Both the position numbers and the translations under genes were made by a program. A stretch of DNA of 23,829 nucleotides from assembly GCA_964644705.1 (NCBI GenBank), contig CAZXYF010000028.1, positions 1 to 23,829 on the forward strand, read 5' to 3'. This document shows, one piece after another, positions 16,312 through 23,727 of the stretch; the stretch's first letter is position 1, and every line of letters starts with the position of its first letter. The stretch is from CAZXYF01 sp964644705 (GTDB lineage Bacteria; Planctomycetota; Brocadiia; SM23-32). The notes below the pieces were generated by a model. That model saw only the letters and a list, made by a program, of their open reading frames with translations. It ran no database searches and was not told the origin of the DNA.

Positions 16312-16650
16312 TCAGTGGGCGCAGGGGTTGTCCCCTGTTTCCAGGTCTCCATTCAGGTACTGCTGAACAGCAGCTTTCGGGTCGTCCGGTTGGGCGCCCA
16401 CCACCACTTCGATCCCGTTGTTGCTGAAGAGTCCCTGGGCACGACGTCCCATTCCGCCCGCAAGCACCACATCAACGTCTTTTTCGTTGAGCCATTTCGG
16501 CAACACTCCGGGTTCATGCGGCGGCGGTTCGCTTTCTTCCGAACCATTAATGCTACTTTCGTCCGTGTTCACATCAAAAATGGTGAATATTCTGCAATGG
16601 CCAAAATGACGGGCCAATTGACCTTCAACTGTGGGAACTGCGATTTTCAT
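16312..16650 (-). CDS. NifX/NifB-family dinitrogenase Fe-Mo cofactor-type protein (copy A)
   Basis: This 112-residue protein belongs to the small alpha/beta family that includes NifX, NafY and the C-terminal part of NifB. It begins MKIAVPT, has the HFGHCRIFTIFDV signature near 14-26 with a His/Cys pair, and VVLAGGMGRRAQGLF near 60-74. Family members bind iron-molybdenum cofactor precursors or other metal clusters. No nitrogenase genes are visible, so a nitrogenase role should not be assumed. The ATG at 16650 is preceded by AGGAG with seven bases of spacing, and the Mrp stop lies ten bases upstream. The C terminus ends in CAH, a possible extra metal ligand. Confidence 0.85.
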   Translation of the reverse strand: MKIAVPTVEGQLARHFGHCRIFTIFDVNTDESSINGSEESEPPPHEPGVLPKWLNEKDVDVVLAGGMGRRAQGLFSNNGIEVVVGAQPDDPKAAVQQYLNGDLETGDNPCAH

Positions 16651-16660
16651 TGTTGTTCTC

Positions 16661-17512
16661 CTATTCCTCATTCTGTGTGGCTACTTGCTCGATCTTCGTG
16701 ACGATGCTCTCAAAACTTCTGGCGAGATTGGAATCGGGGAAGTCCTGGACAAAGGCGTCTCCTCGATCGGACGCCTCGACCATCCGCGGATCCAGCGGGG
16801 CCTTGCCGAGAAAACGGACGCTCATCTCCTCCGCCATTTTCTCACCGCCTCCCGAACCAAATATGTCGGAGTTCTCCCCGCAATGCGGGCAGACGAATCC
16901 GCTCATGTTCTCAATCACCCCGGTGACGGGAAGTTCCAGCTGATGGCAGAAATTCACGCATTTGCGCACATCGTTCAGCGCCACTTCCTGCGGGGTCGTT
17001 ACCACAACCCCACCGGTCGGATCGGGTACCAGCTGACATATTGACAGTGGTTCATCGCCGGTCCCGGGTGGCAGGTCGATGATCAGATAATCCAGCTCTC
17101 CCCAGTCCACATCCGCCAGTAGCTGGCGCAACACGTTCATTTTCAGTGGTCCTCTCCAGATGACGGCTTCGTCATCGCCCTCCACCAGAAAAGCCACCGA
17201 CATCATTTTCAGACCGCTGGAATGTTCCACCGGTCGAATAGCATCACCGCTCGCATACACCTCCGAGCCTTCAAGCTGGAGCATGCGCGGCGTGCTCGGA
17301 CCGTGGATGTCCGCATCCAGAAGACCGACCCGGTGGCCCTTGCGCTGCAATTCCGTGGCCAGATTGACCGCCACCGTACTTTTGCCCACGCCGCCCTTTC
17401 CGGACATTACCACGAGCACGTTATCCACCAGCTTCATCCGCCCTTCCAGACGTTTTTGCTGTTCTTCCTGCTGTTGCTTTCCACTTGCTGCAGTCTCGTC
17501 CTGATTTCTCAT
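16661..17512 (-). CDS. mrp: Mrp/NBP35-type Fe-S cluster carrier ATPase
   Basis: This 283-residue protein is an Mrp (ApbC/NBP35) P-loop ATPase. The P-loop GKGGVGKS at 38-45 includes the deviant Walker A lysine, DADIHGPS lies at 67-74, DLPPGTGD at 146-153, and a C-terminal C208-x-x-C211 pair bridges an Fe-S cluster in the dimer. The first 25 residues are a Gln/Glu-rich extension. Proteins of this family carry and transfer 4Fe-4S clusters to target apoproteins. It is flanked by two NifX-like genes, so it probably supplies or moves clusters for the same target. The ATG at 17512 follows GGAG at seven bases. About 190 bases separate it from the upstream NifX-like gene, with two small inverted repeats but no clear promoter. 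Confidence 0.9.
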   Translation of the reverse strand: MRNQDETAASGKQQQEEQQKRLEGRMKLVDNVLVVMSGKGGVGKSTVAVNLATELQRKGHRVGLLDADIHGPSTPRMLQLEGSEVYASGDAIRPVEHSSGLKMMSVAFLVEGDDEAVIWRGPLKMNVLRQLLADVDWGELDYLIIDLPPGTGDEPLSICQLVPDPTGGVVVTTPQEVALNDVRKCVNFCHQLELPVTGVIENMSGFVCPHCGENSDIFGSGGGEKMAEEMSVRFLGKAPLDPRMVEASDRGDAFVQDFPDSNLARSFESIVTKIEQVATQNEE

Positions 17513-17705
17513 GAATTTTCTCCGTTCCTAACCCGCTTTTCTCACGGGCGGTCACTCACCGGACCGTCGTTCCGTATGGCTGCGAAAACATACACTGAAA
17601 AAGTGCACAGATACATGTCGAATTCGCCTGCTGATCAACATGCTTTGAGAATAATATTCTGGTTCGTGAGAAATGCGGCGACCCTCGAACGACGACAGTC
17701 ACTGC

Positions 17706-18065
17706 TTACCAGTGCGGGGTAACATCGGCGTTATCAACTTCTTCCAGTTCATCATTTTTAAACGCCTGGATGGCATCCGATACTTTTCCCGATGCTCCCG
17801 TGGCGACACGGATTTCCGCTTCCTGCAAAACCGACATCGCTTTCGGCCCCATGTGGCCGCTGACCACCCAATCGCAGCCCTTCTCGGCCACGGTGGTCGC
17901 CGATTGGATACCAGCACCGCCGGCGGCATTCACGTTCTGTTCATTATTAACAACTTCGTACTCGCCGCTCTCATCATCGTGCAGAATGAAAAAGCGCGCA
18001 CGTCCGAAACGGGGATCCACGTCGGACGACAGATCGGGCCCCTGACTTGTTACACAGATAATCAT
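17706..18065 (-). CDS. NifX/NifB-family protein (copy B)
   Basis: This 119-residue member of the NifX/NifB C-terminal family has the DPRFGRARFFILHD signature near 17-30 and GGAGIQSATTVAEKGCDWVVSG near 49-70. It differs clearly from copy A, keeping a longer N terminus and a cysteine at about residue 64. It therefore looks like an old paralogue, not a recent duplicate. AGGAG precedes its ATG by seven to eight bases. It sits between the DtxR-type regulator gene and mrp. The paired NifX-like proteins may hold different intermediates or metals. No nitrogenase structural gene is present in the window. Confidence 0.85.
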   Translation of the reverse strand: MIICVTSQGPDLSSDVDPRFGRARFFILHDDESGEYEVVNNEQNVNAAGGAGIQSATTVAEKGCDWVVSGHMGPKAMSVLQEAEIRVATGASGKVSDAIQAFKNDELEEVDNADVTPHW

Positions 18066-18249
18066 TTGTTCGTCTCCTCAAACTTTCGGGAATAAAAAAA
18101 ACACACTCGCACGGATTTTACGGATGGAGGCCATATAAATGGCTCATTCCGTTAAGCAGTAAGTCAGACCTGTCCAAAATAGCGTTTCGAGAAGCATGAA
18201 TCTTTGTCTTCTCCTGAAAATCGCCGTGATTATACATTTGAGCGCCCTG

Positions 18250-18750
18250 TCATTCTTCTTCCATCAAACCGTCGCTATATCTCTCCACCCAGTCTCCGCA
18301 CTGCTGTTCGTCGCTGCTGGCCTCCACGAAATCGCGAAATTGCTCCAGACATTGCGTGCCCCCGGAAGAGCAACGCTTCATAAAGGCAATAAAACACGTG
18401 AACCGCTCCAGAGCCTCCTCACCAACGGCATGCTCCATACCACATGCGGTTTCCTCCGCAGTTTCGGAATCCAGCCCAAGAATGTTTTCAAGGAAATCAT
18501 GGATAATCAGATGGCGGTTATTCAGCATTTTCGCCTGCGCCCGCCCCTCTTCCGTAAGCGTAATCAGCTCATACGGTTCATAATTGATCAATCCCTTTTC
18601 ACTCAGACTCTGCAATGCAGCCGTCACCGTTGAACGCGCAACGCCCTGCGATTCCGAAATATCCCGCGGACGAGCAACACGTTTCTGCTCCTCCAGTTGA
18701 TAGATCGTTTCCAGGTAATCTTCAAGCGTCGAGGTAAGTTCAGCCGCCAT
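18250..18750 (-). CDS. DtxR/MntR-family metal-dependent transcriptional repressor
   Basis: This 166-residue protein has the DtxR layout: an N-terminal winged helix (about 5-70; ELTSTLEDYLETIYQLEE, then VARSTVTAALQSLSEKG as recognition region) and a metal-binding dimerisation domain (about 75-145). D11, E14, H80, C103, E106 and H107 line up with known DtxR/MntR ligands. A cysteine at 103, not glutamate, resembles iron-type DtxR more than manganese-type MntR. Additional cysteines at 119, 127, 134 and 151 could form another metal or redox site. There is no SH3-like third domain. I start at the ATG at 18750, which has GGAGG five bases upstream; an ATG at 18762 is possible but overlaps that site. 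The gene leads the cofactor operon and has a palindrome in its promoter, so autoregulation is likely. Confidence 0.85.
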   Translation of the reverse strand: MAAELTSTLEDYLETIYQLEEQKRVARPRDISESQGVARSTVTAALQSLSEKGLINYEPYELITLTEEGRAQAKMLNNRHLIIHDFLENILGLDSETAEETACGMEHAVGEEALERFTCFIAFMKRCSSGGTQCLEQFRDFVEASSDEQQCGDWVERYSDGLMEEE

Positions 18751-18766
18751 AATTTCCTCCATGCTT

Positions 18767-18796
18767 TTGACAGTTCGACTCGTCCAACATTATACT
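18767..18796 (+). promoter_or_regulatory. Promoter of the MBL/methyltransferase/activator operon
   Basis: A perfect TTGACA (18767-18772) is followed after 18 bases by TATACT (18791-18796), 5/6 of consensus. Transcription would start near 18803 and give a leader of about 150 bases before the ATG at 18952. The -10 overlaps the palindrome at 18794-18808 by three bases. Confidence 0.6.
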
Positions 18797-18816
18797 TGGT
18801 TTCCAAGTGAGTTCAA
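18789..18816 (-). promoter_or_regulatory. Promoter of the DtxR-led cofactor operon
   Basis: On the minus strand, TTGAAC (18816-18811) is followed after 16 bases by a perfect TATAAT (18794-18789). Transcription would start near 18782, about 30 bases before the ATG at 18750. The palindrome fills most of the spacer, a classic position for repression. Confidence 0.55.
18794..18808. promoter_or_regulatory. Palindromic operator between divergent operons, probable DtxR-family site
   Basis: This is a perfect inverted repeat with 6-base arms and a 3-base centre (ACTTGG-TTT-CCAAGT). It overlaps the plus-strand -10 and lies inside the minus-strand promoter spacer, so one bound dimer could block both. 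It differs from the textbook DtxR/IdeR and MntR boxes. Assignment to the adjacent regulator rests on position. Confidence 0.6.
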
Positions 18817-18853
18817 ACGAATCACCGGATATCATGGAAATCACATCCCCATA

Positions 18854-18880
18854 ATCACAAAACGCACGTGGTTCACCGAA
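18854..18880. repeat. Dispersed 27-base repeat, copy 2
   Basis: This is the second copy of the 36-62 element, 26 of 27 bases identical and in the same orientation on the plus strand. It lies in the predicted leader of the MBL-fold gene, 71 bases before its start codon. Confidence 0.75.
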
Positions 18881-18951
18881 TACTTACCCGCCGGAGACCC
18901 GAAAACCAGGCGATACCCCTGATCACCATCATACTTCAGGAGAGCAGCAAC

Positions 18952-19650
18952 ATGATTACCATTTTGTATGACAATTCCGAATGCCCCGCCCCACTGGAAT
19001 CGGCCTGGGGCTTCAGCTGCCTCATAGACGGTTTTGAAAACACAATTCTTTTTGACACTGGAGACGACGGGGACATCCTTTTCCACAACATGAACGCCCT
19101 CGACGTTGATCCCGGAATGATTGATACCCTGGTCATTTCCCATAACCACTGGGACCATGCGGGAGGGCTGGAAAAAGTGCTGGAGAACACCACAGACATA
19201 ACGGCGTATATTCCCGCAGTTTTCCCCGACAATCTAAAAACCTCGGTGACCGAGAGTGGTGGCAACGTGGTCGAAACTCGGAATCCTACCTACATATGCG
19301 ATGGCGTATTAACGACACCGGTCATGGGAGATGATATCCCGGAGCAGGGTCTTCTGGTGCACCGTGACGCCGGCTGGACACTCATCACAGGTTGCGCCCA
19401 TCCCGGAATCGCAAAAATGACGGCGCGGGCAAAAGAAACCGTCCAAGCCGATATTTCCAGTGTCCTGGGGGGATTTCACCTGAAGGACGAATGGAACACC
19501 ACCATCAACCATACCACAGCGGAACTGCAGGATATGGGAGTTCAGGAGGTGGGAGCATGTCACTGTTCCGGGGATGCCGCCCGAGAAAAAATGTCAGCGG
19601 TGTTTGGTGACCAATATCTCGACATCGCCGCCGGGACCAGAATTGAATAG
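18952..19650 (+). CDS. Metallo-beta-lactamase-fold hydrolase (COG1237-like)
   Basis: This 232-residue protein has the MBL metal-binding motif HNHWDH at 64-69 (H64, H66, D68, H69), a later GCAHPG loop near 144-149, and a GACHCSGD segment near 202-209. Together these point to the COG1237-like branch, which includes proteins annotated as pterin ribofuranosyl-aminobenzene phosphate synthase relatives. Substrates of most members are unknown. No signal peptide is seen, so it is probably cytoplasmic. I chose the ATG at 18952, where the MBL fold begins, with AGGAG at 18938-18942. It is the first gene of an operon with a methyltransferase 12 bases downstream. Genes of this type often lie near Mrp and NifX-like genes, as here, so a role in cofactor metabolism is plausible. 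Confidence 0.82.
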   Translation: MITILYDNSECPAPLESAWGFSCLIDGFENTILFDTGDDGDILFHNMNALDVDPGMIDTLVISHNHWDHAGGLEKVLENTTDITAYIPAVFPDNLKTSVTESGGNVVETRNPTYICDGVLTTPVMGDDIPEQGLLVHRDAGWTLITGCAHPGIAKMTARAKETVQADISSVLGGFHLKDEWNTTINHTTAELQDMGVQEVGACHCSGDAAREKMSAVFGDQYLDIAAGTRIE

Positions 19651-19662
19651 CGTAACCCGACT

Positions 19663-20322
19663 ATGTGCACAACCGTTTTCGACAAAGCCGCACGGGAATA
19701 TGATTCCTGGTATGAGTCCAACCGGGGCTCAGCCATTTTTCGCGCTGAACTCAACTGCATCCAGCGTCTGTTACCATCCGAGCGCTCCGAATGGCTCGAA
19801 GTGGGCACCGGCACGGGACGTTTTGCGGCCGGTCTGAACATCCCGGCGGGCGTGGAACCGTCGCCGAACATGCGAAGGATAGCCGCTGGCCGCGATATAG
19901 ACGTCCAGGACGGCACCGCCGAACAACTGCCCTGCGAGAGCAGCTCGCTGAATGGTGTTCTGATGGTCGTCACCCTCTGCTTTCTCGACGACGTGCATCA
20001 GGCTCTGGATGAAATCGGGCGCGTGCTCAGGCCGCATGGTGCGTTACTGGTCGGCATGATACCCGCCGACAGCCCCTGGGGCCAGCACTACCAGCACCGG
20101 GCCAAATCCGGCCATCGCTTCTACTCCGCGGCCACGTTCCGCACCCGTGCTGAAGTGCAGGATATTGCATCCGATCACGGATTTGAACTTGACTCTGAGG
20201 CCTGCACACTGCAATCATCTCCCGAACAGGAATCGATCGACCGGACGGTTTCTGAAGGGTATAACGCCGATTGTGGTTTTGTAGCACTTTTATTTCGGAA
20301 TCTGGGCAGTTACACATCATAA
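19663..20322 (+). CDS. Class I SAM-dependent methyltransferase
   Basis: This 219-residue protein is a Methyltransf_11-type enzyme. Motif I is LEVGTGTGRFA (45-55), the acidic residue after beta-2 is E65 in GVEPSPNM, DGTAEQLP lies at 83-90, and the motif IV/V region VTLCFLDDVHQALDEIGRVL lies at 103-122. After the core, RFYSAATFRTRAEV (152-165) forms a C-terminal cap likely to contribute substrate specificity. The acceptor cannot be inferred. It follows the MBL gene by 12 bases and precedes the 2Fe-2S/ASKHA gene by 21 bases, so the three are probably one transcript. Possible roles are methylation in cofactor metabolism or detoxification of small metabolites. Confidence 0.85.
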   Translation: MCTTVFDKAAREYDSWYESNRGSAIFRAELNCIQRLLPSERSEWLEVGTGTGRFAAGLNIPAGVEPSPNMRRIAAGRDIDVQDGTAEQLPCESSSLNGVLMVVTLCFLDDVHQALDEIGRVLRPHGALLVGMIPADSPWGQHYQHRAKSGHRFYSAATFRTRAEVQDIASDHGFELDSEACTLQSSPEQESIDRTVSEGYNADCGFVALLFRNLGSYTS

Positions 20323-20343
20323 CTTTTGAAAAAGGACGAAATC

Positions 20344-22194
20344 ATGTCTCGCGACACCTACCGCGTAACATTCCAACCTGAAGGAAACAATGCATTCGTA
20401 CTCGCCGGCACTTCGCTCATCGAAGCTGCCGGTCAGGCCGGCATCATACTGAACACCCCCTGCGGTGGACAGGGAACCTGTGGAAAATGCGTCGTACAGA
20501 TCCAGAAAAACGCACCAGAACCCTCTACCGCCGCGAGAGATCGGTTCAGTGATGAGGAGCTTGAACAGGGTTATCGACTGGCCTGCCAGATGACGGTGGA
20601 GCAAAACATAGTTGTATCCATACCCGACGAAGCCCGGTTCTTCGAGCAGGTGGTTCTGACCGACGGACGCGAGCATGAAACGCAGCTTCGTCCGAAGGTC
20701 AAAAAACAATACGTCGAGCTGCCGGAACCGGACGACGAGGACCTGCGCAGTGATGTGGACCGGCTCAAAGACGCGTTATCGGATCTCGGTCATGAGGTCA
20801 CCCTGGATCTGCCCATGATCCAGCGTCTGCCGAATCTTTTGCGGGATGAGGATTTCAAGCTCACCGTTGTGATGAACGGTGACGATGTGATATCTCTCGA
20901 ACGGGGGGACACCACCGGACAGATTTATGGCGTCGCGCTCGATATTGGCACCACCACAGTGGCCGGGACACTCACCGACTTGACCAGCGGACATCGCCTC
21001 AGCACCGCCAGTCGCACGAATCCCCAGGTGCATTTTGGGGACGACGTGGTCGGGCGCATCCAGTATGCGGAGGAGAACCGGACCGGACAGAAACAGCTCC
21101 ACGACAAACTTGTCAACTGCATCAACGAGATGCTGCTGGAACTGGCCGACGAGGCGGGATTGAATCTGCGGGACATCTACGAGCTGACTGTGGTGGGCAA
21201 CTCCACGATGGCCCATACATTCCTGGACATCAACCCCTCCTCCATTGCCCACGCCCCCTACGTGCCCGTTCTTCGGGAGGCCATGGATGTGCGGGCAGAT
21301 GAGGTGAACCTGGATCTCCACCCCGGCGCTCAGGTCCACGTGCTACCCAACATTGCGGGATACGTCGGCAGCGATACCGTCGCGGTCGCCCTCAGCGCCC
21401 ATCTTCGTCAGAGCGAGGATCTTCTGCTGGCCGTGGATATTGGAACCAACGGCGAGATAGTGATGGGGAATCGGGATCGCCTCGTTGCCTGCTCCACAGC
21501 CGCGGGACCGGCTTTTGAGGGAGCCCGTATCCGTTACGGCATGAGAGGGGCAGAAGGGGCTATCAGCAAGGTAGTCGTTAACGACAGTATTGAGACGGGC
21601 GTCATCGGTGGCGGCCGTGCCCGTGGCATCTGCGGCAGTGGCTTGTTGGACGCCGTCGCCGAACTCCTGCGCGTCGGTGTGATCAACGGTCCGGGCAAAA
21701 TACTCGAAGGGGACGAGCTTCCCGATGATCTTCCCGCGGAGGTGCGCAACGCGGTTATCTCCGTTGACGATGAGCCGGCGGTCGTGCTGGCGGATGCACA
21801 TCAGAGCAAAACTCAAGGGCCCATCGTTCTCACCCAGAAAGACGTGCGGGAGCTGCAACTGGCCAAAGCCGCCATCTGGGCGGGTATCCAGGTTGTGGCT
21901 GAAGAGTTCGGGAAAAAACCAGACGAGGCTTCTCGGATCCTTCTGGCCGGTGGATTTGGAAACTTCATCCGTCGATCCAGCGCCAAACGCATTGGCCTGC
22001 TTCCGGATATGCCCAACGATCGTATCGAGTTCATCGGAAACGCCGCCCTCGTGGGTGCTCGCGTCGCGCTGCTCTGTGAGGAATGCCGTGAGGAGGCATC
22101 CGATATCAGCCAGTCCACCGACTACATCGAACTGGCCAACCGGACCGATTTCCAGATGTACTATTCCAGCGCCATGATGTTCCCCTCGGAGTAA
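20344..22194 (+). CDS. 2Fe-2S ferredoxin/ASKHA protein, corrinoid-enzyme reductive activator type (DUF4445, COG3894)
   Basis: This 616-residue protein begins with a plant-type 2Fe-2S domain (C40, C46, C49 in PCGGQGTCGKC, and C81). A linker domain follows, then an ASKHA-type ATPase fold: ALDIGTTTVAG (about 197-207), VVGNSTMAH (about 282-290), LAVDIGTNGE (about 361-370), RGICGSGLLDA (about 426-436) and LLAGGFGNF (about 532-540). This is the layout of bacterial reductive activators of corrinoid-dependent methyltransferases, which use ATP to push an electron onto oxidised cobalamin. It lacks the C-terminal ferredoxin domains of methanogen RamA. Start is the ATG at 20344 with AAAGGA at 20331-20336; a TTG at 20326 is weaker. 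No corrinoid protein is visible in the window, so the partner is encoded elsewhere or past the edge. Confidence 0.87.
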   Translation: MSRDTYRVTFQPEGNNAFVLAGTSLIEAAGQAGIILNTPCGGQGTCGKCVVQIQKNAPEPSTAARDRFSDEELEQGYRLACQMTVEQNIVVSIPDEARFFEQVVLTDGREHETQLRPKVKKQYVELPEPDDEDLRSDVDRLKDALSDLGHEVTLDLPMIQRLPNLLRDEDFKLTVVMNGDDVISLERGDTTGQIYGVALDIGTTTVAGTLTDLTSGHRLSTASRTNPQVHFGDDVVGRIQYAEENRTGQKQLHDKLVNCINEMLLELADEAGLNLRDIYELTVVGNSTMAHTFLDINPSSIAHAPYVPVLREAMDVRADEVNLDLHPGAQVHVLPNIAGYVGSDTVAVALSAHLRQSEDLLLAVDIGTNGEIVMGNRDRLVACSTAAGPAFEGARIRYGMRGAEGAISKVVVNDSIETGVIGGGRARGICGSGLLDAVAELLRVGVINGPGKILEGDELPDDLPAEVRNAVISVDDEPAVVLADAHQSKTQGPIVLTQKDVRELQLAKAAIWAGIQVVAEEFGKKPDEASRILLAGGFGNFIRRSSAKRIGLLPDMPNDRIEFIGNAALVGARVALLCEECREEASDISQSTDYIELANRTDFQMYYSSAMMFPSE

Positions 22195-22251
22195 ATTTGA
22201 ACGCGATACGCTTTCATCGCCATTCTGCATTAACTCAGGAGCTTCGCAACG

Positions 22252-23706
22252 ATGTCCGACTATCCAGCACATCTCCCGCATCCTTTCTTCCGCCGTGTGT
22301 TGAAAACCGATGCTCCGGGAGGGTCGCCTGAATCCATCAGTGCAGTCGTCCCGAGTATTACCACCCCCGGAGAAGATTTTTCATTGACAATCGCCGTTCT
22401 CGACGAGATGGGGTACCCATCCGTGGAATGTGAGGGAGCCCTGCAGATCACTCTCCCCGAACAACCATCGAAAGAAGTGGATCTCCATTTCGAACCGGGC
22501 GTCCCGGCGGTGGGCACGATCACTGAACTCAGCCTGCCCACCGAAGGCATCCACCGGATTTCCCTCTCCGTGGGCGACCTGTCGGCCGAGACGAATCCCA
22601 CACTCTGCACCCGTGACAACGTGCCCCCCATTTACTGGGGGGATCCCCACGTCCATACCAACCTGTCCGATTGCCATCCGGACAAATGCCGGTCGCTGAA
22701 CTTCGGGTTTGCATGCGCACGGTTCGTCACCGGACTGGACTGGGCGGCGGCCGCCGACCACGTCTCCAATGATCGGTGCGATTTTTCCAAATGGACGGAA
22801 CAGAAATCAGTGGCCAACCATCACAATGCGGAACCCAATTTTGTCACCCTCCCCGCTTATGAAGCCTCCCTTCCCGGTGGATGCGGCGGCGATAACAACG
22901 TTTATATGGATCACTTCCCCGAGATGTATGTGGATCACTGGGACGATGGAACCATCAAAACGCTGTGCGAGGAGCTGGAAGGCAAAATGAACGAGGGGGA
23001 ATTCTTCGTGGTCCCCCACCATACCACCCGCGCACGGAAACACGGCGAGATATCCGACGATATCTATCCCGGACCGGACCGCATGCCGCTGCTGGAAATT
23101 CATTCAAAATGGGGAACCTCAGAACATCGCGGCAACGAAAACGCCTTGCATGAGACACACGAGGGACCGAGTTATGCAGTTGATTTTCTCGACCGCGGGA
23201 TGCCCCTCGGCTTCATCGCGGGCACCGACACCCACGCCAGCATGCCATCCGGCGGAGGCTATGAACCCGGCCACATCGACCGGCTCCCGGGGCTGACGGC
23301 GGTCAGGTCATCACGGCTCACACGCCAGAGTATCTTTGAAGCCCTGCGTGAACGACACTGCTATGCAACCAGCAAAGAACGCATCATTCTCCATGGCACC
23401 ATCGCAGGCGCAGTGTTCGGTGAGACCGTCGAAGGGGATAATTTGAGCGATCCGCTGGAAGTGGACGTACAGATCGCGGCCGAGTCCGCCATCAGCCGGA
23501 TCGACCTGGTACGCAACGGTGAGAACATTTGTTCCGTGCAACCGAACGACTGGAAAACACGCTTCACCTGGACGGATACTGACCGATCCCAGCGCAGCAA
23601 TAGCGATTCAGCCGGCGGCGAGCGCCCGACCTATTATTATCTCCGCGTCACCTGCACATCCGGCGCCCGGGCATGGTCGAGCCCCGTATGGATCAGTCCG
23701 GCCTAA
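22252..23706 (+). CDS. PHP-domain metal-dependent hydrolase, DUF3604-like
   Basis: This 484-residue protein has three parts. Residues 1-125 form a beta-rich domain. Residues 126-375 are a PHP-type metal site: WGDPHVHTNLSD at 129-140 with H133 and H135, ADH at 168-170, PHH at 255-257, EIH at 282-284 and GTDTHAS at 324-330. Residues 376-484 are a C-terminal beta-sandwich ending AWSSPVWIS. The arrangement and ending resemble the DUF3604 family, whose substrates are largely unknown. PHP sites normally hold two or three metal ions and cleave phosphoesters. There is no signal peptide. AGGAG at 22237-22241 precedes the ATG by ten bases. A 57-base gap separates it from the activator gene, so co-transcription is possible but a functional link is not obvious. 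Confidence 0.83.
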   Translation: MSDYPAHLPHPFFRRVLKTDAPGGSPESISAVVPSITTPGEDFSLTIAVLDEMGYPSVECEGALQITLPEQPSKEVDLHFEPGVPAVGTITELSLPTEGIHRISLSVGDLSAETNPTLCTRDNVPPIYWGDPHVHTNLSDCHPDKCRSLNFGFACARFVTGLDWAAAADHVSNDRCDFSKWTEQKSVANHHNAEPNFVTLPAYEASLPGGCGGDNNVYMDHFPEMYVDHWDDGTIKTLCEELEGKMNEGEFFVVPHHTTRARKHGEISDDIYPGPDRMPLLEIHSKWGTSEHRGNENALHETHEGPSYAVDFLDRGMPLGFIAGTDTHASMPSGGGYEPGHIDRLPGLTAVRSSRLTRQSIFEALRERHCYATSKERIILHGTIAGAVFGETVEGDNLSDPLEVDVQIAAESAISRIDLVRNGENICSVQPNDWKTRFTWTDTDRSQRSNSDSAGGERPTYYYLRVTCTSGARAWSSPVWISPA

Positions 23707-23727
23707 CCGGAAAAGGGAGCGCTACGA

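Noticed and set aside
16312..18065. Nitrogen fixation cluster
   Set aside because: The two NifX-like proteins alone are not evidence for nitrogenase. No nifH, nifD, nifK, nifE, nifN or full nifB is present.
18130..18143. Inverted repeat GCCAT-ATAA-ATGGC between the regulator and NifX-like genes as an operator
   Set aside because: The arms are only 5 bp, differ from the 18794-18808 palindrome, and no convincing promoter lies around it.
21343..22281. A 312-codon open frame on the minus strand
   Set aside because: It is antisense to the 2Fe-2S/ASKHA gene, whose motifs run through the whole region.
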